A DNA stretch of 64,000 nucleotides. Origin: Kiritimatiellales bacterium (GTDB taxonomy: Bacteria; Verrucomicrobiota; Kiritimatiellia; Kiritimatiellales; Pontiellaceae). Shown piece by piece: positions 1 through 9,303 of this stretch (positions within the stretch are counted from its first letter, which is position 1; each line of letters starts with the position of its first letter). The DNA lies in assembly GCA_003246265.1 (NCBI GenBank), contig QKAU01000029.1, forward strand, positions 30,021 to 94,020. Reading direction: 5' to 3'. A program made the translations under genes and the position numbers. The notes under the pieces are model-generated. The model searched no databases. It was not told the DNA's origin and was given only the letters and a program-made list of their open reading frames with translations.

Positions 1-366
1 CATATCCACCCGCGCATCGATTTCCTCACCCTCTCCAGCTACGGCACCGGCACGCAATCCTCCGGCGAGGTCCGCATCGTCCACGACATCCGCGAAGATG
101 TCCGCGGGGCCGATGTGCTGCTGGTCGACGACATCCTCGACACCGGGCGCACCCTCGCCTTCACCAAGGCCCTCATGCTCGGGCGCGGCGCCCGCTCCGT
201 CCGCTCCTGCGTCCTGCTCGACAAGCAGGCCCACCGCAGCGTCGAATTCGACGCCGACTTCGCCGGCTTCCCCATCGCCGACCATTTCGTCGTCGGCTAC
301 GGCCTCGACTACGCCAACCTCTACCGCGAACTTCCCCACATCGCCAAGGTCACCTTCCATGAATAA
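1..366 (+). CDS. hpt: Hypoxanthine phosphoribosyltransferase, C-terminal part (cut by window edge)
   Basis: The reading frame is open from base 1, so the N-terminus lies outside the window. The PRPP-binding loop VLLVDDILDTGRT is encoded at 115-153. It is preceded by a flexible-loop-like SSYGTGTQSSG segment and followed by the FVVGYGLDY stretch typical of bacterial HPRT C-termini. The enzyme salvages hypoxanthine or guanine with PRPP to give IMP or GMP in the cytoplasm. Another type I phosphoribosyltransferase is possible, but GYGLDY near the end favours Hpt. A 147-base gap separates it from the next gene. Confidence 0.88.
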   Translation, partial: HIHPRIDFLTLSSYGTGTQSSGEVRIVHDIREDVRGADVLLVDDILDTGRTLAFTKALMLGRGARSVRSCVLLDKQAHRSVEFDADFAGFPIADHFVVGYGLDYANLYRELPHIAKVTFHE

Positions 367-513
367 CCCCGGGGGCATGGCAACCAAACCCTGCCCGCCT
401 TCGCGCTTTCCCGAGGCCTGGCCGGAAGCTATGCTTGTGCATGAAGGTCAATATTCCAGCCGCCAGGAGAAACCCCTTTGGACCGCGGTGCCACATCCGC
501 TATTGTTGAAGCT

Positions 514-1140
514 ATGAACAGGCTATCGATACTATCCGCATGCATCCTCGCCACCGGAGCCCTGGGCGGTGAAGCACCGGCAAACCGCCCGGCAACATGG
601 GCGCAACCCGTCGATATGGATGGCCTGCCCAACCTCCACAAGATGAATGCCAACCTCTACCGCAGCGCCCAGCCATCGCGGACAGGCATGGAGGCTGCGG
701 CTGGCATGGGTATCAAGACGGTCGTAAACCTCCGCTCGTTCCATTCCGATCGCGATGAGATCGGCCATCTACAACTGGCCCAAGTGCACATCCACATGAA
801 GGCGTGGCATCCAGAATACGCGGAGATCATTGAGTTCCTCAAGGTGGTTGCCGATGCCGACCGCAAGCCTGTCCTTGTCCATTGCCAGCACGGGGCCGAC
901 CGGACAGGCACCCTATGCGCCGTATACCGCATCGTGGTTGAAGGGTGGACCAGGGAGGAAGCTATCCGGGAAATGACCGAAGGCGGCTTTGGTTTCCATG
1001 AGGTATGGGCGAACCTGCATGGCTGGATCATGCATCTCGATGTCGATTCCATCAGGAAGGAGATCGGCATGGGTTGCGATGGAGGGGCACCCCCGGAAGG
1101 CGGACCATCCGGAAAAGACCCTCTTGGAGAGTCCCTATGA
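514..1140 (+). CDS. Exported dual-specificity/tyrosine phosphatase-like protein
   Basis: A 208-aa protein starting at ATG 514; the frame is open upstream to a TTG at 478, but 514 opens directly into a signal peptide (NRLSILSACILATGALGG). The cysteine phosphatase signature C-x5-R is present as HCQHGADRTG, with catalytic Cys about residue 124 and Arg about residue 130. An upstream LYRSAQPS segment resembles the N-terminal substrate region of plant/fungal atypical (PFA/Siw14-like) dual-specificity phosphatases. It probably removes phosphate from a small molecule or phosphoprotein in the periplasm; the substrate is unknown. It overlaps the next gene by ATGA (1137-1140), so the two are translationally coupled. 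Confidence 0.82.
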   Translation: MNRLSILSACILATGALGGEAPANRPATWAQPVDMDGLPNLHKMNANLYRSAQPSRTGMEAAAGMGIKTVVNLRSFHSDRDEIGHLQLAQVHIHMKAWHPEYAEIIEFLKVVADADRKPVLVHCQHGADRTGTLCAVYRIVVEGWTREEAIREMTEGGFGFHEVWANLHGWIMHLDVDSIRKEIGMGCDGGAPPEGGPSGKDPLGESL

Positions 1141-1982
1141 AACCGTTTATCCTCTGTTTCCTGCTGGCCGCTGCCGGCCTTGCGATGGCGCAGGAGAAGG
1201 TGTTTTTCGGCGTCGTGGCGGATGTGCAGTACGCGGACAAGGAGGCCAATGGGTCACGCCATTACAGCGCATCGCTCGGCAAGCTGGAAGCCTGCGTGGA
1301 GGAACTGAACCGGCGGAAACCCGCCTTCACCATCCAGCTTGGCGACCTGATCGACGGCAACGGCACGCCGGAATCGACCCTCGCCGACCTGGACCGTGTG
1401 CTGGCCTCCTACCGCGCGCTCGCCATGCCCACCTACCACGTGGTGGGCAACCACTGCCTTTCCGCAGGAAAGGCGGAGCTCCGGCAGCGGCTGGGGCTGG
1501 CCTCGTTCTACTACGATTTCACCGTACCGGAAGCCAGGGGATGGCGCTTCGTCGTGCTCGATGGCAACGATGCGGGCTACGGTCGCATCGGTGAAGAACA
1601 GCTCTCTTGGTTGCAGGAACGGTTGACCGAAGCGCGCGCAAACGGGGAAACGGTGGTCGTATTCAACCACTTCCCGCTGGCCGAGGGCGCGGCGGGCCAG
1701 CATCGCATGAACGATGCGGAGCCGCTGCAGCGGATGCTCCGGGATTCGGGCTGCGTCGTCGCGTACATGGCGGGCCACGACCACGCCGGCGGGTATGTGC
1801 GGCAGGACGGCATCCACCACATCACTATTAAAGGCATGGTGGAAACGCCCAACACCACCGCCTTCGCCCTCGTGGGACTTTCGGCCGCTTCGCTCACGGA
1901 GACCGGCTTCGGCCGGGAACCATCTCGGACACTGCTGCTTGATCAGAGGCCGCAAACCCCATCCCCGGCTGGACAACCATGA
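1137..1982 (+). CDS. Exported metallophosphoesterase, ADPRM-like (ADP-ribose/CDP-alcohol diphosphatase family)
   Basis: A 281-aa calcineurin-type phosphoesterase with a signal peptide (residues 1-19, ending AMAQ). The metal-binding motifs occur in order: DVQ near residue 29 (in place of the usual DxH), GDLIDG, GNH, NHFPL and GHDH. The GVVADVQYADKE start followed by a YSASLGKLEA-like segment matches the Mn-dependent ADP-ribose/CDP-alcohol diphosphatase (ADPRM) group, where DxQ is normal. Expected activity is hydrolysis of nucleotide diphosphate linkages, here outside the cytoplasm. The ATG sits inside the stop of the upstream phosphatase, and its own stop overlaps the start of the lactonase by ATGA, giving a coupled three-gene operon. 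The exact substrate is inferred. Confidence 0.82.
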   Translation: MKPFILCFLLAAAGLAMAQEKVFFGVVADVQYADKEANGSRHYSASLGKLEACVEELNRRKPAFTIQLGDLIDGNGTPESTLADLDRVLASYRALAMPTYHVVGNHCLSAGKAELRQRLGLASFYYDFTVPEARGWRFVVLDGNDAGYGRIGEEQLSWLQERLTEARANGETVVVFNHFPLAEGAAGQHRMNDAEPLQRMLRDSGCVVAYMAGHDHAGGYVRQDGIHHITIKGMVETPNTTAFALVGLSAASLTETGFGREPSRTLLLDQRPQTPSPAGQP

Positions 1983-3097
1983 AAACACCCCTTCTCGCCG
2001 CCCTGTGCGCAGCCGCCCTTTCGGCCCCGACGGCGGGTGCCCAAACCGTGCGTGCCTATTTCGGAACCGATGGCGACGGCATCTACGTCGCCGAGCTGGA
2101 TACCGCCTCCGGCACGCTTGCCCCTCCGGCTCGGGCGATCGAGATCGGCCGCCCTGGCTTCCTGGCCATTCACCCAAACAAGCGGTTTCTCTACACCATC
2201 GCCTACGGCGGACCGCTCGGCAAGCAGGGCGGCGTGGCGGCGATGAAGATCGAGGCCGATGGAACGCTGTCGCTGCTCAATGCGCAATCGACAGAGGGGC
2301 GCGGCGGATGCCACGTCGGCATCGATGCCACAGGGAAATGCCTGATGGTCGCCTACTACGGCAGCGGCAGCGTGGCCTCGTTCCGCATCCTCGAGGACGG
2401 ATCGCTCTCGGAGGCGCAGTCCTACCAGCTGCACGAGGGCTCCGGCAGCCATCCGCATCGCCAGGACAAGCCCTACGCCCACTCCATCATCGCCAACCCC
2501 TCCGGCACCTACGCCTATGCCTGCGACCTCGGCATCGACAAGGTGATGATCTACCGGCTGGACGCGGACCGCGGAACCCTTGCACCCGCCGGCGAAGCCG
2601 CGGTGCCGGGCGGTTCGATGGGTCCGCGCCACATGAAGTGGTCGGCCGATGGAAAACATGCCTATGTCCTCAACGAGCTCGACCTGGGCGTCTCGCTCTT
2701 CAAGGCGGCGCGCGACGGGCAGATGGAGTTTGTCCGGACGCTTTCCACCCTGCCGGAGGACGTCGGCAAGGACAAAATGACCAGCTCCGAACTCCGTATC
2801 CATCCCAACGGCCACTTCATCTATGCCGCCAACCGCGACACCACCGGTGCCGGGCGCGATTCCATCACCCTCTTCTCCTGCTGCGAGGAGGGCTTCCAAC
2901 GGATCGAAACCATCCCCGCCAGGGTCCGGGTGCCGCGCAACTTCAATATCGATCCCTCCGGAAAATGGCTGCTCGTCGGCGGCCAGGAATCCCACGACGT
3001 CGCCGTCTTCGGGATCGACCCGGCCAACGGGAAGGCAACCTTCACCGGCCAGCGGATCCCCTTCCCCTGCGGCCCCATCTGCATCGAGTTCCCATGA
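1979..3097 (+). CDS. Exported lactonase, 6-phosphogluconolactonase/YbhE-type beta-propeller
   Basis: A 372-aa protein with a signal peptide (residues 1-21, ending AGAQ), followed by a seven-bladed propeller of the YbhE/Pgl family. Blade-type motifs include RPGFLAIHPNKRFLY, PHRQDKPYAHSI, GPRHMKWSADGKHAYVLNE, ELRIHPNGHFIYAANR and PRNFNIDPSGKWLLVGGQ. The cytoplasmic E. coli homologue hydrolyses 6-phosphogluconolactone; this one is exported, so a sugar lactone outside the cytoplasm is the more likely substrate. It is the last gene of the three-gene exported-hydrolase operon (ATGA overlap at 1979-1982). The family assignment is firm and the substrate is not. Confidence 0.85.
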   Translation: MKTPLLAALCAAALSAPTAGAQTVRAYFGTDGDGIYVAELDTASGTLAPPARAIEIGRPGFLAIHPNKRFLYTIAYGGPLGKQGGVAAMKIEADGTLSLLNAQSTEGRGGCHVGIDATGKCLMVAYYGSGSVASFRILEDGSLSEAQSYQLHEGSGSHPHRQDKPYAHSIIANPSGTYAYACDLGIDKVMIYRLDADRGTLAPAGEAAVPGGSMGPRHMKWSADGKHAYVLNELDLGVSLFKAARDGQMEFVRTLSTLPEDVGKDKMTSSELRIHPNGHFIYAANRDTTGAGRDSITLFSCCEEGFQRIETIPARVRVPRNFNIDPSGKWLLVGGQESHDVAVFGIDPANGKATFTGQRIPFPCGPICIEFP

Positions 3098-3178
3098 TCG
3101 GACCACGTATGCGCACAAGGGTGCTACCGGAATTCGAAAAGCGATCGGCCAAGGTGGCCGGGGCCATGGAACCAAAAT

Positions 3179-3201
3179 GCTATAAAGTACGGGCTGACCC
3201 C
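3179..3201. repeat. REP-like sequence (possible Y1/RAYT-type remnant)
   Basis: The stretch ATAAAGTACGGGCTGACCCC resembles REP-like ends (GGGGTCAGCCC followed by an AT-rich arm) that I recall near REP-associated tyrosine transposases in GC-rich bacteria. It lies in the non-coding patch between the lactonase and tsaC, next to an IS110-type relic. No transposase of this class is present. Recognition is by resemblance only. Confidence 0.25.
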
Positions 3202-3256
3202 GACTTGCCCCCATCGTTTGGACAGAACCTAATGAGAGTCCCGGTAGGTTAGGTTG

Positions 3257-3439
3257 CTGTTCATGGGCGGAACCGAAGCGGCTTCGGTCCGTTCCGAGCG
3301 CGGCGTTCAGGCGGGGACCGAACACCTTTCCCGTGGCAGGAAAACTGGAGATGATTTCCGCATCGGCATGGGCGCAGTACGTTTTGTGGATTGCCCGATC
3401 GTAGCGCTTGATGGATTCCTGCAGCAGGCGTAGCTGGGC
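3257..3439 (-). pseudogene. IS110-family transposase fragment (decayed)
   Basis: On the minus strand about 60 codons read AQLRLLQESIKRYDRAIH, then HADAEIISSFPATGKV, then GPRLNAALGTDRSRFGSA. This matches the start of the C-terminal (Transposase_20) region of IS110/IS116/IS902 transposases: a helical segment, a PGxGxxxAxxL-like helix-hairpin-helix and a GDxxRFxSA motif. Similarity ends abruptly after about base 3257, and there is no N-terminal DEDD domain and no start codon context. It is therefore a remnant occupying the 406-base gap between the lactonase and tsaC. It implies a past insertion and rearrangement at this junction. Confidence 0.55.
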
Positions 3440-3503
3440 ACCAGGGCGAGGTGGTCCGGGTTTTCCGGTTGATTTGAAATCTCCGCCCGGTAGTATCCGC
3501 CGA

Positions 3504-4118
3504 GTGGTTCGCATTTTGAAAATCGATGCGGCACAGCCTGATACGGCCGTGCTGGAAGAGGCCAGGCGGGTGCTCGCCCGCAGCGGCCTGGTGATCGTTC
3601 CGACGGAAACGGTCTACGGCATCGCCTGCGACCCCGCCGTGGAAGGCGCCATGGCCGCGCTCGCGGCCGCCAAGGGGCGCGACGGCAACAAGCCGGTCGC
3701 CCGGCTGGCCGCCAGCGTGGATCAGGCGAAGGTGCTGGCCAGAAACTGGACCAAGGGATTGCAGGCGCTGGCGGAGGCCTACTGGCCCGGACCGCTAACG
3801 ATCGTGCTCGAAACTGCCGGGGACTGGACGGGTTTCCGCATACCCGCCCACGCGGTGCCGGTGGCGCTGGCCAAGGCTTGCGGCCGCTCCCTGGCGCTGA
3901 CAAGCGCCAACCTGAGCGGCGAACCCGACACCCGGACGGCCCAGGAGGCGATGGCCGCGGTCGCCGCGGACCTCGCGCTCGACAGCGGACCCTCCGCCGA
4001 GCAGGCGATTCCCAGCACGGTGGTCAAGGTCGATGGCCGCCGGATCGAATGCCTGCGCGAAGGCCGGATCGCCTTCAATGAGGTGGAGGCGTGCTTCCGC
4101 AGGGGGCTGGAGGCATGA
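3504..4118 (+). CDS. tsaC: L-threonylcarbamoyladenylate synthase (YrdC/TsaC type)
   Basis: A 204-aa Sua5/YciO/YrdC protein. It makes threonylcarbamoyl-AMP from threonine, bicarbonate and ATP for the t6A37 modification of ANN-decoding tRNAs. Visible motifs are VIVPTETVYGIACDP near the N-terminus, the KGRDGNKPVARL nucleotide-binding stretch, IPAHAVPVALA and LTSANLSGEPDT. The length fits the single-domain TsaC/YrdC form rather than the approximately 350-aa Sua5. The start is taken as GTG 3504, because the frame upstream runs into the IS relic and the family domain begins at VRILKID; TTG 3516 is an alternative. It overlaps the downstream phosphatase by ATGA. Confidence 0.92.
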   Translation: MVRILKIDAAQPDTAVLEEARRVLARSGLVIVPTETVYGIACDPAVEGAMAALAAAKGRDGNKPVARLAASVDQAKVLARNWTKGLQALAEAYWPGPLTIVLETAGDWTGFRIPAHAVPVALAKACGRSLALTSANLSGEPDTRTAQEAMAAVAADLALDSGPSAEQAIPSTVVKVDGRRIECLREGRIAFNEVEACFRRGLEA

Positions 4119-4570
4119 AGACGGTCCTGTTCGTCTGCACCGGCAATACCTGCCGCAGCCCGATGGCGGCGGCCCTCTTCAACCACCGCATTGGCGCCGA
4201 CGCCGGCTGGAGGGCCCATTCGGCGGGCCTGTGGGCCGCGCGCGGCGCCCCGGCCAGCCCCAACGCGGTGGACGCCCTGCGGGAGCTGGGGATCGATCTG
4301 GAGGGACACCGCAGCAAGCCCCTTGCCGATGAGGATGTTGCGACAGCCGACCTGATTGTTCCGATGACCGTCGGGCACCGCGACGGCATCCTCGCCGCCC
4401 ACCCCGAGGTTGGGGATAGAGTTTTCTTGATTAAGGAATTCGGAACGTCGAAAGTCGCCGCCGATGTCGCCGATCCGTTCGGCGGAACGCTCGGCATCTA
4501 TAAAGCGACGCGCGACGAGATCGATCGGGCCCTTTCGGACCTGATCCTTTTTATTCGCACCGGGAAATAA
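4115..4570 (+). CDS. Low-molecular-weight protein tyrosine/arginine phosphatase (YwlE-like)
   Basis: A 151-aa LMW-PTP fold protein. The P-loop CTGNTCRSP starts at Cys8 with Arg14, and the general-acid motif DPFGG is at about Asp120. Gene order tsaC - phosphatase - rpiB - glyA is the same as ywlC-ywlE-ywlF-glyA in Bacillus, where YwlE is a protein-arginine phosphatase. The Thr in the P-loop (CTGNTCRS) is the residue type associated with phospho-arginine specificity, so that activity is a reasonable inference; no McsB-like arginine kinase is in the window. It starts inside the tsaC stop codon, and rpiB-glyA follows 18 bases later. Confidence 0.88.
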   Translation: MKTVLFVCTGNTCRSPMAAALFNHRIGADAGWRAHSAGLWAARGAPASPNAVDALRELGIDLEGHRSKPLADEDVATADLIVPMTVGHRDGILAAHPEVGDRVFLIKEFGTSKVAADVADPFGGTLGIYKATRDEIDRALSDLILFIRTGK

Positions 4571-4588
4571 CAACACGAGGATTTGATT

Positions 4589-6268
<1,680 letters not shown>

Positions 6269-6290
6269 ACCGCCCCCGCTGCGGACAAGA

Positions 6291-6330
6291 CGAAGGCGCC
6301 CCGCATGCGGAGCGCCTTCGCGCTTTTCAG
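6291..6330. terminator. Intrinsic terminator after rpiB-glyA
   Basis: GAAGGCGC (6292-6299) pairs with GCGCCTTC (6312-6319). The loop itself contains the self-complementary CCGCATGCGG, and a short T-rich tail (GCGCTTTT) follows. It separates the convergent rpiB-glyA and the minus-strand membrane protein and may serve both. Confidence 0.6.
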
Positions 6331-6350
6331 GGGGAGGAGAAGGAAGGCGG

Positions 6351-6824
6351 CTATTGCCCGGCTTCTATGCGGCCGACGAACTGCACGTCGTCGCCCCTTC
6401 CGAAGCGGTTGTCCTGGAAGAGGGGCACGTTGCCGGGCAGGTTGGGATAGGAGATGGTGTTGGTGGAGGTATAGGCGGGTGCCGTGGTGCGGTCATAGGC
6501 CGTGAGCGTGCCGGGGTTGGTGTAGATACCGGTCTGGCTGCGCGCCGAGTGCCGCGCATTGATCCCCACATACTGTAGCGCCGCGAAGGCGACGAAGAGG
6601 GCCGCGATGCCGTAGCGGGGTTCGGCAAAGAACCAGGGCATGTTGAGTTCGAGCAGATCACCCAGGCTCTTGCGCCTGTTGCGCTGCAGCTCGCGCACCT
6701 CGCGCATGATATTCTGCCGATTGCGCACCATTCGGGCCCCGTCCGGACGCTCGTAGCGCTTAAGGTGCATCAACTGTCCGACCATGCCGGTCATCCCGCT
6801 CGCGCTGTCGATCCCATCCGTCAT
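6351..6824 (-). CDS. Small single-pass membrane protein downstream of an ECF sigma factor
   Basis: A 157-aa protein of no family I recognise. Residues 1-60 are polar and basic (MVRNRQNIMREVRELQRNRR), residues about 72-90 form one hydrophobic helix (GIAALFVAFAALQYVGINA), and the last about 65 residues are Thr/Asn/Gly-rich and probably extracytoplasmic. Its ATG lies inside the stop of the upstream sigma factor (TCAT on the plus strand, 6821-6824), so the two are translationally coupled. Position and topology suggest an anti-sigma or sensor partner, but no zinc-binding ZAS motif is present. That role is inference from context only. Confidence 0.75.
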   Translation of the reverse strand: MTDGIDSASGMTGMVGQLMHLKRYERPDGARMVRNRQNIMREVRELQRNRRKSLGDLLELNMPWFFAEPRYGIAALFVAFAALQYVGINARHSARSQTGIYTNPGTLTAYDRTTAPAYTSTNTISYPNLPGNVPLFQDNRFGRGDDVQFVGRIEAGQ

Positions 6825-7519
6825 TTCATGAACTCCGATAGTTCCGCCTGCATCTGACGCCGCGCATAGAAGAGCCTTGAACGAACCGTCCCCACCGACG
6901 TCTTCACCATTTTCGCGATTTCCTCATGCGGAATCCCCTGCATATCGTGCAACACCACGACGGTTCTGTGCTTCTCAGACAGGTGTTGCAGGGCTTCGTT
7001 CAATTTAACCTGAAGCTCCGAAAGGCTCATGTTCCGCAGGGGGGAGCCCTTGGATGTCAAATCGTGGTAGGCCGGATCGGTCTTGATGTCGTGGTCGAAG
7101 GCATCGAGGCTGAGGGCCCGTTTCCGGTTGCGCTTCTTGCGGTAGTTGATGGTCTTGTTGACGGCGATGCGGTAGATCCAGGTGTAGAAGGAGGACTTCC
7201 CCTTGAAGCGCGGAAGGGCTTCGAACGCCTTGACGAACACCTCCTGCGTCAGGTCTTCCGCATCCTCGCGGTTGGAGGTCATGTTGTAGGTCAGGGCGTA
7301 GATGCGCCCGTGGTAGCGCTCAACCAGCAGGTCGAACGCATGCACGTCCCCCTGTTGCGCCTTGTGGACCAGTTCCTCGTCGGCGGGGCCTGCCGACTCC
7401 CCGGAGTCCGGATCTGGTGGCAGACCCTCCTCTTCCCCAGAGAGATCCTCCAACTCCCCGTCCTCGTCGGATTCCAGCTCCGGAAAAGCATCGGGACCAA
7501 GCTGTTCGTCGTCGACCAT
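6821..7519 (-). CDS. ECF RNA polymerase sigma factor (RpoE-like)
   Basis: A 232-aa sigma-70 family member. Region 2 begins near residue 60 (AFDLLVERYHGRIYAL, then DAEDLTQEVFVKAF and a YTWIYRIAVN segment). Region 4 is at about 175-225 (LSEKHRTVVVLHDMQGIPHEEIA, then VGTVRSRLFYARRQM). The first 50 residues are an unusually acidic extension (ELESDEDGELEDLSGEEEG) not normally present in ECF factors, which could be regulatory. It is coupled to the small membrane protein downstream. No strong ribosome site precedes ATG 7519, so the true start could be slightly further in. Confidence 0.92.
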   Translation of the reverse strand: MVDDEQLGPDAFPELESDEDGELEDLSGEEEGLPPDPDSGESAGPADEELVHKAQQGDVHAFDLLVERYHGRIYALTYNMTSNREDAEDLTQEVFVKAFEALPRFKGKSSFYTWIYRIAVNKTINYRKKRNRKRALSLDAFDHDIKTDPAYHDLTSKGSPLRNMSLSELQVKLNEALQHLSEKHRTVVVLHDMQGIPHEEIAKMVKTSVGTVRSRLFYARRQMQAELSEFMK

Positions 7520-7597
7520 GTGCGCGCCATGTTAGGGCAAAGCGCCCCCCTTGCCAGCAAAAAGTCCGAAGACATGGAAAGGGTAATCAACGTTCAA

Positions 7598-8350
7598 TCA
7601 TTTTCGCGCCGGGGGCTCCCTGCCCAGCTCGGCCAGCACCGCCTGAAGGTCGAGCCATGCCTCTTTCTTCTTGGAAGGGTCGCGCAGCAGATAGGAGGGA
7701 TGGAAGGTCGGCATCAGCCTGATCCCGGCGTATTCCTGCCAGATGCCGCGCATGCGCGTAATGGAGACCGGCTGCCCGAGCAGCCCCTCCATGGCCGTGC
7801 CCCCGAGCCCGACGATCACCTTCGGGCGGATCAGGCGGATCTGCTGCCGCAGGTAGGGCAGGCACAACTCCATCTCTTCGCGGAGCGGCTTGCGGTTGCC
7901 CGGCGGGCGGCACTTGACCACGTTGGCGATGAACACCTCCTCGCGGCGGTAGCCCATCGCGTCGATCATCTTGTCGAGCAACTTCCCCGCCTTGCCGACG
8001 AAGGGGCGCCCCTGCGCATCCTCGTCGGCCCCCGGTCCTTCGCCCACGAAGAGGATGTCCGGCCCATCGCCGTTGCCTTCGCCCGGAACCGTCCTGGTGC
8101 GCTCCTGGCAGAGGCCGCAGTTGCGGCATTGGGCAATGTGGGCCGCGATGGCGTCGAGCGTCGTGAATGCGGCCGGGATCGGTGCGGCCTCGACCACCAG
8201 CATGGCGGGTTCCACCTCCGGCTCCGGCTCCCGCGCCAGCTCCTCCAGCACGGCCCGATCGACCTCCACGCGCTGCACACCCTGGTCGCGCAGCGCCTCG
8301 AGATACTGCTCCAGGCCCTCAATCAATCCTTCGAAGGTGGGTTCCGCCAT
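7598..8350 (-). CDS. Uracil-DNA glycosylase, family 4 (Fe-S type)
   Basis: A 250-aa protein that removes uracil from DNA to start base-excision repair. A variable N-terminus of about 70 residues is followed by the UDG fold. Cys75 and Cys78 (CRNCGLC), Cys147 (NVVKCRPPGNRKP) and Cys163 match the 4Fe-4S ligand pattern of family 4/5 enzymes. Motif A is GEGPGADEDAQGRPFVG (from about residue 103) and the C-terminal motif is TFHPSYLLR. GEGPGxxED with the NRKP motif favours family 4. Its ATG shares one base with the TGA of rluD (TGATG), so both are cotranscribed from the rluD side. Confidence 0.92.
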   Translation of the reverse strand: MAEPTFEGLIEGLEQYLEALRDQGVQRVEVDRAVLEELAREPEPEVEPAMLVVEAAPIPAAFTTLDAIAAHIAQCRNCGLCQERTRTVPGEGNGDGPDILFVGEGPGADEDAQGRPFVGKAGKLLDKMIDAMGYRREEVFIANVVKCRPPGNRKPLREEMELCLPYLRQQIRLIRPKVIVGLGGTAMEGLLGQPVSITRMRGIWQEYAGIRLMPTFHPSYLLRDPSKKKEAWLDLQAVLAELGREPPARK

Positions 8351-9267
8351 CACTCTCCCCGCAAGCATTCCAGCAAACGGCGCATATCCTCGGGCAATGG
8401 AGCCTCGATGACCAGCCTTTTCCCGGTCGAGGGATGATCGAAGGCCAACCGCGCCGCATGGAGCATCTGCCGGGACGGTTCCAGCGGGAGGCGGTTGCGC
8501 CGGGCGCGGCCGTAGACGGTGTCGCCCACCACGGGATGGCCGAGGTGGGCCATGTGGACCCGGATCTGGTGGGTCCTCCCCGTCTCGATGCGAACCCGGA
8601 CCAGCGCCGCTTCCGTGAACTGCTCCTCCGTGGCGTAGTTCGACGCCGCCGCGCGGCCACCTTCCCCGAGCACCGCCATCTTCTTGCGCTGCACCGGATG
8701 CCGCCCAATCGGCGCCTCGATCCGGCCCTCCGGGGGCGGAGTCCCCCAAACCAGTGCCAGGTACTCCTTCTCCGTCGCGCGCGCCTTGAACTGCCGCTGG
8801 AGCTCGGCCATGGCCGCTTCGCTCTTTGCCACTACCATCACCCCGCTCGTATCCTTGTCGAGCCGGTGCACGATGCCCCCGCGCTCGACCTTCCCAAACG
8901 CCGGATCATGGTAGAGCAGCGCATGGACCAGCGTGCCGGAGTCATTCCCCGCCGCCGGGTGCACCACCATCCCCGGCGGCTTGTCGAGGACCAGTACCGA
9001 CGAATCCTCGTACAGGATTTCGAGCGGGATCGCCTCGGGAAGCGGCTCTTCCTGGGCCCGGTCGGGCAGCGACCAATCCACGCGGTCGCCCCTGCGCAGC
9101 TTCTGGTTCGGCTTGCTGCAGGCTCCGTTGACGGTTACCCGCCCCTCCAGGACCAGCGCCTTCCACATAGAGCGCGACACCTCGGGCTCCGCCGCCGCCA
9201 AGACGGCATCGAGCCGCAACCCGGCCTGCCCCGCATCCACGCTTAAGGATTGATTCGCCACACTCAT
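8350..9267 (-). CDS. 23S rRNA pseudouridine synthase, RluD/RluC family
   Basis: A 305-aa protein. An S4 RNA-binding domain lies at about residues 15-75 (RLDAVLAAA, then LVLEGRVTVNG). The RluA-family catalytic domain follows, with HRLDKDTSG and catalytic Asp137. DKPPGMVVHPAAG and RTHQIRVHMAHLGHPVVGD are the other hallmark motifs. The S4 plus RluA arrangement is that of RluD (positions 1911/1915/1917 in E. coli 23S rRNA), though RluC shares it. ATG 9265-9267 fits the family N-terminus. It is divergent from the CinA-like gene (start 9304), leaving a compact 36-base intergenic region. Confidence 0.92.
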   Translation of the reverse strand: MSVANQSLSVDAGQAGLRLDAVLAAAEPEVSRSMWKALVLEGRVTVNGACSKPNQKLRRGDRVDWSLPDRAQEEPLPEAIPLEILYEDSSVLVLDKPPGMVVHPAAGNDSGTLVHALLYHDPAFGKVERGGIVHRLDKDTSGVMVVAKSEAAMAELQRQFKARATEKEYLALVWGTPPPEGRIEAPIGRHPVQRKKMAVLGEGGRAAASNYATEEQFTEAALVRVRIETGRTHQIRVHMAHLGHPVVGDTVYGRARRNRLPLEPSRQMLHAARLAFDHPSTGKRLVIEAPLPEDMRRLLECLRGE

Positions 9268-9303
9268 CGTCCCAAGATCGCGCCCTACTGTGGAGGGCGG
9301 AAA

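Noticed and set aside
1943..3514. Long minus-strand open frame across the lactonase gene
   Set aside because: It is the antisense shadow of a GC-rich gene; only its first part (3257-3439) has protein similarity, to an IS110 relic.
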